Shown: positions 13,761-19,193 of the stretch, in pieces
How the letters are laid out: every line of letters begins with the position of its first letter
Position numbering within the stretch: the stretch's first letter is position 1
Assembly (NCBI GenBank): GCA_937936695.1
Contig: CALHCK010000158.1
Coordinates: forward strand, 1-19,193
Length of the DNA: 19,193 bases
Origin: an uncultured Polaribacter sp.
GTDB taxonomy: Bacteria; Bacteroidota; Bacteroidia; Flavobacteriales; Flavobacteriaceae
Reading direction: 5' to 3'
The notes under the pieces: generated by a model
The model's input: the letters and a program-made list of their open reading frames with translations, nothing else
Told to the model about the DNA's origin: nothing
Database searches by the model: none
Translations under genes and position numbers: made by a program

Positions 13761-15452
13761 ATGAGTGACGATAAGAAGGTTATCTTTTCGATGAATAAGG
13801 TTTCTAAAACCTATCAATCTACAGGAAAACAGGTTTTAAAAGATATTTATTTAAGCTTTTTCTACGGAGCAAAAATTGGTATTCTTGGTTTAAACGGATC
13901 AGGAAAATCAACTTTACTTAAAATTATAGCAGGAGTAGAAAAGAATTTTCAGGGAGATGTAACATTTTCTCCAGGATATAAGGTTGGTTATTTAGAGCAA
14001 GAACCACAGCTAGATCCAGAAAAAACAGTTTTAGAAGTTGTAAAAGAAGGAGTTGCAGAAACTGTAGCTATTTTAGATGAGTACAACAAAATAAACGACA
14101 TGTTTGGTTTAGAAGAGGTGTATTCTGATGCAGATAAGATGGATAAACTAATGGCGCAACAAGCAGAATTGCAAGATAAGATTGATGCTGCCAATGCATG
14201 GGAATTAGATACCAAGCTAGAAATAGCAATGGATGCCTTAAGAACTCCGGATTCTGATAAAAAAATAGGAGTACTTTCTGGAGGAGAAAAAAGACGTGTT
14301 GCCTTATGTAGGTTGTTGTTACAAGAACCAGAAATTTTATTGTTAGATGAGCCTACCAACCATTTAGATGCAGAATCTGTTCATTGGTTAGAGCATCATT
14401 TAGCACAATATAAAGGAACTGTAATTGCAGTAACGCACGATAGATATTTCTTAGATAACGTTGCTGGTTGGATTTTAGAATTAGATAGAGGAGAAGGAAT
14501 ACCTTGGAAAGGAAATTACTCTTCTTGGTTAGACCAAAAATCTAATAGAATGGCACAAGAAAGTAAAACAGCTTCTAAGCGCCAAAAAACATTAGAAAGA
14601 GAGTTAGAGTGGGTACGTCAGGGAGCCAAAGGTCGTCAAACAAAGCAAAAAGCACGTTTGAAAAACTATGACAAATTAATGAGTCAAGACCAAAAGCAAG
14701 TAGATGAGAAATTAGAAATTTATATTCCTAACGGACCACGTTTAGGAACCAATGTAATAGAAGCTACAGGAGTTTCTAAAGCATACGGAGATAAATTATT
14801 GTACGAAGACTTAGCGTTTAACTTACCGCAAGCAGGTATTGTAGGTATTATTGGACCAAATGGTGCAGGAAAAACTACTATTTTTAAAATGATAATGGGT
14901 GAAGAAAACCCAGACGTAGGTAATTTTAAAGTAGGAGAGACTGCTAAAATAGCTTATGTAGATCAGGCACATTCAGACATTGACCCTAATAAAACAATTT
15001 GGGAGAATTTTTCTGAAGGGCAAGATTTAGTAATGATGGGAGGTAAGCAAGTAAACTCTAGAGCCTATTTAAGTAGATTTAATTTTTCTGGTAGCGAGCA
15101 AAATAAAAAAGTTTCTACATTATCTGGTGGAGAAAGAAACCGTTTGCATTTAGCAATGACCTTAAAAGAAGAAGGAAATGTGTTGTTATTAGATGAACCT
15201 ACCAATGATTTAGATGTAAATACATTAAGAGCGTTAGAAGAAGGTTTAGAAAACTTTGCTTGTTGTGCAGTAGTTATTAGTCACGACAGATGGTTTTTAG
15301 ATAGAATATGTACTCATATTTTAGCGTTTGAAGGCGATAGTCAGGTGTACTTTTTTGAAGGATCTTTCTCTGATTATGAAGAGAATAAAAAGAAACGTTT
15401 GGGTGGAGATTTAATGCCAAAACGTATTAAATATAAAAAATTAATCAGGTAA
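13761..15452 (+). CDS. ettA: Energy-dependent translational throttle protein EttA (ABC-F)
   Basis: This 563-residue ABC-F ATPase has no transmembrane segments. Domain 1 has Walker A GLNGSGKST at 43-51, signature LSGGE at 172-176 and Walker B LLLDEPTNHLD with Glu197. A charged linker follows (about 245-325, with the Arg/Lys-rich AKGRQTKQKARLKNYDKL). Domain 2 has Walker A GPNGAGKTT at 365-373, a second LSGGE and LLLDEPTNDLD. The length and linker match EttA (E. coli 555 residues), which binds the ribosomal E site and gates entry into elongation according to ADP/ATP. Antibiotic-resistance ABC-F proteins usually have a longer linker, so resistance is unlikely. A long hairpin follows the stop codon. 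Confidence 0.92.
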   Translation: MSDDKKVIFSMNKVSKTYQSTGKQVLKDIYLSFFYGAKIGILGLNGSGKSTLLKIIAGVEKNFQGDVTFSPGYKVGYLEQEPQLDPEKTVLEVVKEGVAETVAILDEYNKINDMFGLEEVYSDADKMDKLMAQQAELQDKIDAANAWELDTKLEIAMDALRTPDSDKKIGVLSGGEKRRVALCRLLLQEPEILLLDEPTNHLDAESVHWLEHHLAQYKGTVIAVTHDRYFLDNVAGWILELDRGEGIPWKGNYSSWLDQKSNRMAQESKTASKRQKTLERELEWVRQGAKGRQTKQKARLKNYDKLMSQDQKQVDEKLEIYIPNGPRLGTNVIEATGVSKAYGDKLLYEDLAFNLPQAGIVGIIGPNGAGKTTIFKMIMGEENPDVGNFKVGETAKIAYVDQAHSDIDPNKTIWENFSEGQDLVMMGGKQVNSRAYLSRFNFSGSEQNKKVSTLSGGERNRLHLAMTLKEEGNVLLLDEPTNDLDVNTLRALEEGLENFACCAVVISHDRWFLDRICTHILAFEGDSQVYFFEGSFSDYEENKKKRLGGDLMPKRIKYKKLIR

Positions 15453-15504
15453 TTATTCTTGATGTTTAATTAAAACTGCTATTGTTTTAGTAGGTAAATA
15501 ACGT

Positions 15505-15545
15505 ATAATCCTCATAGGTTTTAACACTTATGAGGATTATTTGTT
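15505..15545 (+). terminator. Hairpin terminator after ettA
   Basis: A 15-bp stem (15505-15519 with 15526-15540, one G-U pair) closes a 6-nt loop TTTAAC. It lies 52 nt after the ettA stop codon and is followed by TTGTTG, a weak T tract. The bulk of the stem is AATCCTCATA against TATGAGGATT. Confidence 0.65.
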
Positions 15546-15583
15546 GTACCAAATTATAGATATATCTTTAGAAGTATTAACAA

Positions 15584-15628
15584 TAAAAAAAGCGCCTTAT
15601 AATATTATAAGGCGCTTAACTTTTTCTT
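15584..15628. terminator. Bidirectional terminator, 28-bp perfect palindrome
   Basis: Positions 15590-15617 form a perfect 28-bp palindrome with GC-rich outer arms (AAGCGCC and GGCGCTT). On the minus strand it is followed by a run of seven T, so it should end the secreted repeat-protein transcript. On the plus strand it is followed by AACTTTTTC and can back up the ettA terminator. Confidence 0.8.
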
Positions 15629-15733
15629 TTTATTTTCCCAACAAATACATTCCTATAACTTTTTAACAAAAGCTAACAGTTTGTAAATGTATGCAAAAGT
15701 GTTTCTATAAAAACACGTAAAAATACCTGTTTT

Positions 15734-16519
15734 TTATTGTCTTCTATTTTTTCTGTCTAAATCATAGTTTCTTGTATTAGGAGTAACTTTTCTGTATTTA
15801 GAAACTTTTTTATTATTTCTAAGAGTCGCATATTCTCTTTTTTTATAAAAGTTATTGTCTCTTACAGGTTTTCTAATATTTGTATTTCTATTAGATACAA
15901 CTGGTTTTCTTCTTCTTATAATTTGGCTTCTTTTTCCAATTTTAGCATTCTTATAAGCTTTGTAATAATAGTAGTTGTTATCTTCTCTAATTTGTGCGTA
16001 ATTTCTTCTAAAATCTCTATGACTAAAATAACTATCGTTGTAATCACAGATATCTCCAATATTTAAATTAATACGAACGCCGTTATTGTTGTAGTAGTTA
16101 TTTTTTACTCTTCCGTAAAACAAAGGATATCCCCAGTTATCATATCTAACACTTAAATTACCAACTCTTGTTAATTGCCCTTGATAGTAACTGATAGCAA
16201 CGTTTCCTATTCTAGCAACATTGCCGTATCTGTTATAATCTATAAAAGCGCTACCAACTCTTCTAATTCTGCCTCTATAATCTCTTTCTATACTAACACC
16301 TGTATTTCTTCTATTATAATAATAGCTATTTTTACGTGTATTAAAGTCAAATTCACCATTTGTATAAATATAAAATTCTATACCTTTTTCAATAAAGTTA
16401 ACAGCATCAGAATAATTGTATTTTATAGTATTGTTAATGTTTTCTGTATAATTGTTATTTGCGCTAACGGTGTATATTAATGCAAAAAATCCTAAAAATA
16501 ATAATAAACCTTTTTTCAT
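15734..16519 (-). CDS. Secreted Tyr/Asn/Arg-rich protein with YD-like repeats, function unknown
   Basis: This 261-residue protein has a signal peptide (MKKGLLLFLGFFALIYTVSA, cleavage likely after Ala20). The mature N-terminus is Asn/Tyr-rich. Residues 80-135 hold about four units of the form Y-x(2-3)-G-x-[ILV]-x-[RF]-[VIY]-G: YRGRIRRVG, YNRYGNVARIG, YYQGQLTRVG and YDNWGYPLFYG, spaced 14-16 residues apart and resembling YD/RHS repeats. The last ~80 residues are very basic (many Arg, Lys, Asn). The exported region has one cysteine (Cys158). I recall similar flavobacterial hypothetical proteins but no function. It is transcribed alone; a terminator lies about 115 nt downstream. A surface or matrix role is a guess. 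Confidence 0.8.
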   Translation of the reverse strand: MKKGLLLFLGFFALIYTVSANNNYTENINNTIKYNYSDAVNFIEKGIEFYIYTNGEFDFNTRKNSYYYNRRNTGVSIERDYRGRIRRVGSAFIDYNRYGNVARIGNVAISYYQGQLTRVGNLSVRYDNWGYPLFYGRVKNNYYNNNGVRINLNIGDICDYNDSYFSHRDFRRNYAQIREDNNYYYYKAYKNAKIGKRSQIIRRRKPVVSNRNTNIRKPVRDNNFYKKREYATLRNNKKVSKYRKVTPNTRNYDLDRKNRRQ

Positions 16520-16734
16520 AATAGTGTGTTTAGGGTTCTGCTTACTCTAAATACTTTTCAGCTTCCGTATATTTGTTATAATATTTTCAAATAGTGTGCC
16601 ATAAAATTATTATTTGTATAAAATATGTGTTTAAAAGAGTTGTTTTTAATATTTAATTTACTGTTTTTTAATTAGTTATTAAATGTTTAAATTTCATTTC
16701 TTAAAACGGATTTTAACTTGTAATTTTATAAAAA

Positions 16735-16748
16735 TTTTGTCGACAAAA
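16735..16748. promoter_or_regulatory. 14-bp perfect palindrome TTTTGTCGACAAAA upstream of the DinB-like gene
   Basis: An exact inverted repeat lies 19 nt before the start codon at 16768, in the 248-nt divergent gap. Position and symmetry suit an operator. No promoter with both elements was found around it, and TATATTTG at 16568-16575 lacks a -33 partner. The rest of the gap shows nothing else clear. Confidence 0.35.
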
Positions 16749-16767
16749 AAGATTTAATAGAATATTT

Positions 16768-17256
16768 ATGATTGAAGCGATTGAGAAAACTTTACTAAAA
16801 GGAGTAAAATTATTAAATACAATATCTAACGAGCAATATTCAGATGGTTCTGTAGCTCCTTATTATTCTAGTATTGGTTGTCATATGCGCCATATTTTAG
16901 ATATGTTTTCGTGTATTTTTGAAGGATTACCATCTCAGACTATTAATTTACATAAAAGAAATAGAGATGAAATGTGTGAGGTGCAAACAGATTTAGGAAA
17001 CGAGTATTTTTATAAGATAATTCATCAAATTAAAAATTTGAATCCATCTGATTTAAATAAAACAGTGGCTGTTTCAGATAATATGGGGTTAGGTGTAGAA
17101 ACTGTAAATTATACCTTAGGTGCTATTTTAATGCAAGCAAATAGTCATGCAATACATCATTATGCAAGTGTTGGTTATATTATTTATCAATTAGGAATAG
17201 AGTTACCAGATGCAGATTTTGGATTTAATCCTACAACACCTAAGCTAAAAGCTTAA
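16768..17256 (+). CDS. DinB-like (YfiT/DinB) metal-binding four-helix protein
   Basis: This 162-residue protein has the DinB-family four-helix pattern and a histidine set suited to metal binding: GCHMRHILDMF with His39 and His42, and SHAIHHYASVGYI with His127, His130 and His131. DinB/YfiT proteins are divalent-metal proteins, some of them thiol-dependent transferases (bacillithiol or mycothiol linked) or stress proteins; the substrate is unknown here. It is cytoplasmic, with no signal. It is divergent from the secreted repeat protein, and its 3' end overlaps the convergent DUF6695-like gene by 17 nt. Confidence 0.8.
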   Translation: MIEAIEKTLLKGVKLLNTISNEQYSDGSVAPYYSSIGCHMRHILDMFSCIFEGLPSQTINLHKRNRDEMCEVQTDLGNEYFYKIIHQIKNLNPSDLNKTVAVSDNMGLGVETVNYTLGAILMQANSHAIHHYASVGYIIYQLGIELPDADFGFNPTTPKLKA

Positions 17257-18271
17257 CACTTTTTTCTTTATTCACTTTTGTATTAATTGTAAGGGTAAAT
17301 GTAAGTTCTTTTTGTATTACAAACATTTCTTTACAATTAGTAGGATATATAAATTCATGCTTTTCATCTAATTGAAAAGTAGTGTTATCTATTATAAAAA
17401 AACCTTCAAAATCTTTTACTCCGTTAGCAGTATATCTAGATATTTTATAAGTGTCTACAGATATTTGTTCCTCTATTTTAAACCACGCTCCACTACCAAT
17501 ACCACCCAACCAAGTAGCATTATTTAAATTAAAAACATCTTTGTTAGGTAATTCTGTACCTTTTAAATTAGGTACAATATCAAACTTATTAAAAAAAGAA
17601 TTTTTGTATTCTCTAATAACAGACCTGTTGGTGTAGGTTGTAATTTTCTGATTTTTTACACTAAAAATCTTATCGTTAGAGTTACCTCTAATAACATTTC
17701 CTATGGGACTAGGAGTTAGTAGATTCGATTTTTTTAAATGAAATTTAGCAATTGTATTTGTGGTAGAGGCAATAATAGCATCGGTAACAAAACGAGCACA
17801 ATTTGTTCCATTTTTTACAAAAGCACCATACGGAATTTCTTTTTGGTTGATGAGACCATCTATAAATTTTTTAGCTTTCTCGTAATTTATATCAGTATTT
17901 GTAGCAACTACTAGTCTTCCTTCTCCATGAGTTTTTTCAGGATGTTTGTCTAACCAAATTAAAATTTCAGGTAAATTACTAAACGCATCATTTTTAAATT
18001 CAGCAGTAAAAGGAACACGTAATTCAGGATCAGTTTCCTTACTTCTAACTCTACCTTTACCATAACTTGTGATATACCTTCCAAAATCAAAATAATTGAT
18101 TTCTTTAGAGTCTTTATTTACCAATAAAAGTGCAGCATGACCTGCTTGTACACCATGTTTGCTACCAATACCCAGTAAAGGCCATATTTTACTAGAAAAT
18201 TCTGAATAAGCAGGCCTAACTACCGTATCTGGATACGATAAAATAACTATAATTCCGTTAGAAGTATGCAT
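17240..18271 (-). CDS. DUF6695-like protein, predicted permuted papain-fold domain
   Basis: This 343-residue protein has no signal peptide. From memory it belongs to a flavobacterial family named DUF6695. The first ~170 residues have a conserved-looking His-Asp-Cys pattern: GHAALLL with His45, YFDFGRY with Asp62, and NGTNCARFVTDAI with Cys158. His before Cys is the order of circularly permuted NlpC/P60 (papain-like) enzymes such as the LRAT and YaeF/YiiX groups, so a cysteine hydrolase or acyltransferase is plausible. Residues ~245-343 look like a beta-rich domain (WLGGIGSGAWFKIEE, then YKISRYTANGVKDFEGFF). Its start codon overlaps the previous stop codon (TAATG), so it is coupled to the murQ unit. 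The fold call is inference. Confidence 0.75.
   Translation of the reverse strand: MHTSNGIIVILSYPDTVVRPAYSEFSSKIWPLLGIGSKHGVQAGHAALLLVNKDSKEINYFDFGRYITSYGKGRVRSKETDPELRVPFTAEFKNDAFSNLPEILIWLDKHPEKTHGEGRLVVATNTDINYEKAKKFIDGLINQKEIPYGAFVKNGTNCARFVTDAIIASTTNTIAKFHLKKSNLLTPSPIGNVIRGNSNDKIFSVKNQKITTYTNRSVIREYKNSFFNKFDIVPNLKGTELPNKDVFNLNNATWLGGIGSGAWFKIEEQISVDTYKISRYTANGVKDFEGFFIIDNTTFQLDEKHEFIYPTNCKEMFVIQKELTFTLTINTKVNKEKSVKLLA
17241..17255. repeat. Short hairpin inside the convergent gene ends
   Basis: TAAGCT (17241-17246) pairs with AGCTTA (17250-17255) over a 3-nt loop, followed on the plus strand by ACAC and a run of six T (17261-17266). It lies within the 17-nt overlap of the two convergent genes and may act as a weak plus-strand terminator encoded in coding sequence. 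Confidence 0.35.
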
Positions 18272-18513
18272 TAACTATTAAATAAAGCTTTTAGTAAAAT
18301 TTGAAATGTTTTAAAGGCAAAATAAATAGTAAAAACTATTAGTATGGCACCTATAGCTAGTAAAATATAAGTGAGGTATTCATTAGGCGTATTATCAAAC
18401 TTTTTTAAAGCTTTAAACCCCATTGTTAAAGTGATGGGAGCAGCGATAAATAAAAAAATTAAAAGCCCTAAGTACTTTAAACCTTTGCCTAATAAGTTTA
18501 CATTAATGCTCAT
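18271..18513 (-). CDS. DUF6095-like two-helix membrane protein
   Basis: This 80-residue protein has two hydrophobic helices at about 14-33 and 46-68 with a short hydrophilic loop (KALKKFDNTPNEY) and ends in KALFNS. I recall the family as DUF6095 in flavobacteria; function unknown. Its start overlaps the murQ stop codon as ATGA, and its stop codon overlaps the next start as TAATG, so all three genes should be translated as a coupled unit. Membrane location beside a peptidoglycan-recycling enzyme suggests an envelope role, by inference only. Confidence 0.78.
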   Translation of the reverse strand: MSINVNLLGKGLKYLGLLIFLFIAAPITLTMGFKALKKFDNTPNEYLTYILLAIGAILIVFTIYFAFKTFQILLKALFNS

Positions 18514-19193
18514 AATTTATAATTTTTAATAGCATTTCTAACATTTCCGAACTCCTGTAATAATTTACTTGCTGTATTTAAGTCGATGTTTAATTCTTTA
18601 GCTAACATTTTGGTACCTCTTTCTACCAATTTATTATTAGAGAGTTGCATGTCTACCATTTTGTTTCCTTTTATCTTACCTAATTGAATCATGGTAGCGG
18701 TAGATAGCATGTTTAAAACTAATTTTTGGGCAGTACCCGCTTTCATTCTAGAGCTACCTGTAACAAACTCAGGACCCACAATTACTTCAATAGGAAATTT
18801 AGAAACAGCAGCTAAAGGGCTATTTTTATTACAAGCAATACAACCTGTAGCAATATTATTGTCGTTACATTTTTTTAAAGCCGAAATTACATAAGGTGTA
18901 GTACCCGATGCAGCAATACCTATTACAACATCTTTACTTGTAATGTTATGCGATTGCAGATCTAACCAGCCTTGTTCTGTATCATCTTCTGCAAATTCTA
19001 CAGCCTTTCTAATAGCAGTATCTCCACCAGCAATTAAACCAACTACAAGTTCATGAGGCACTCCAAAGGTTGGCGGACATTCTGAGGCATCTACCACACC
19101 TAATCTACCACTAGTACCAGCACCTATATAAAAAAGTCTTCCTCCTTTTTTTAGTTGATGTACAATAGATTCTGTTAATATTTTTATTTGTGG
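18510..19193 (-). CDS. murQ: N-acetylmuramic acid 6-phosphate etherase, 5' end outside window
   Basis: The visible 227 residues are the C-terminal part of a SIS-domain etherase that cleaves the D-lactyl ether of MurNAc-6-phosphate to GlcNAc-6-phosphate and lactate in peptidoglycan recycling. Hallmarks are GAGTSGRLG near the right edge, DASECPPTFG with the catalytic-region Glu, IAASGTTPYV and GSSRMKAGTAQKLVLNMLST. Reading continues without a stop from 19097, where an in-frame GTG could be mistaken for a start, to the window edge. The C-terminus is short compared with E. coli MurQ (298 residues), as expected for Bacteroidota. The stop codon overlaps the next gene as ATGA. Confidence 0.95.
   Translation of the reverse strand, partial: PQIKILTESIVHQLKKGGRLFYIGAGTSGRLGVVDASECPPTFGVPHELVVGLIAGGDTAIRKAVEFAEDDTEQGWLDLQSHNITSKDVVIGIAASGTTPYVISALKKCNDNNIATGCIACNKNSPLAAVSKFPIEVIVGPEFVTGSSRMKAGTAQKLVLNMLSTATMIQLGKIKGNKMVDMQLSNNKLVERGTKMLAKELNIDLNTASKLLQEFGNVRNAIKNYKL

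Noticed and set aside
13761..15452. ABC-F antibiotic resistance protein
   Set aside because: Length and linker fit EttA rather than the long-linker resistance ABC-F proteins.
16175..16480. 101-codon plus-strand ORF opposite the secreted repeat protein
   Set aside because: It is the antisense shadow of the minus-strand gene: Ile/Ser/Asn-rich composition arises from its Tyr/Asn/Arg codons.

Overview
The window looks like chromosomal DNA of a marine-type member of the Flavobacteriaceae (Bacteroidota). It is strongly AT-rich by eye, genes lack Shine-Dalgarno sequences, arginine is mostly AGA and leucine mostly TTA, and the one clear promoter fits the Bacteroidota pattern TTG-N20-TAnnTTTG. Several genes are flavobacterial lineage genes: the CAL67264-type 60-residue membrane protein, and the DUF6095/DUF6695-like pair behind murQ. 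No tRNA, rRNA, CRISPR array, insertion sequence, phage gene or integrase was seen. This is core or lineage-specific chromosome rather than an island.

Layout. Positions 1-83 (-) hold the first codons of a probable acyl-CoA carboxylase beta subunit. 345-2648 (+) hold a NudK-like NUDIX hydrolase and an unrecognised 561-residue membrane-anchored protein. 2794-6029 (+) is a redox/electrophile-response block: an OsmC-family protein and an AzoR-type flavoreductase, a hairpin terminator, then a MarR regulator and two different pirins, closed by a second terminator. 6030-6375 is a long leader with a possible Arg-rich 54-codon ORF. 6376-10192 (+) is a tight polyamine operon: arginine decarboxylase, agmatinase and a deoxyhypusine-synthase-family enzyme (the first three genes overlap), then two small acidic proteins. 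A 52-nt near-perfect palindrome separates this from fadH (10273-12297), followed by lpxD, a 60-residue membrane protein and ettA. Two hairpins follow, one serving both strands. A secreted Tyr/Asn/Arg-rich repeat protein (-) and a DinB-like protein (+) diverge from 16520-16767. The right edge is a translationally coupled minus-strand unit: murQ (5' end outside the window), a two-helix membrane protein and a DUF6695-like protein.

How it fits together. The polyamine operon should convert arginine to agmatine, then putrescine, and its third enzyme could make homospermidine, the polyamine reported for many flavobacteria. That enzyme keeps the catalytic lysine of deoxyhypusine synthase but has lost several spermidine-binding residues. 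The redox block pairs peroxide and quinone detoxification with a MarR protein carrying a single cysteine near its wing. The murQ unit ties peptidoglycan recycling to a protein that looks like a circularly permuted papain-fold enzyme.

The best candidates for something undescribed are the altered DHS-like enzyme with its two small partners, the palindrome that ends 3 nt before the fadH start codon, and the predicted permuted papain-fold protein coupled to murQ. All assignments rest on motif reading and memory of family sequences; no database search was possible.
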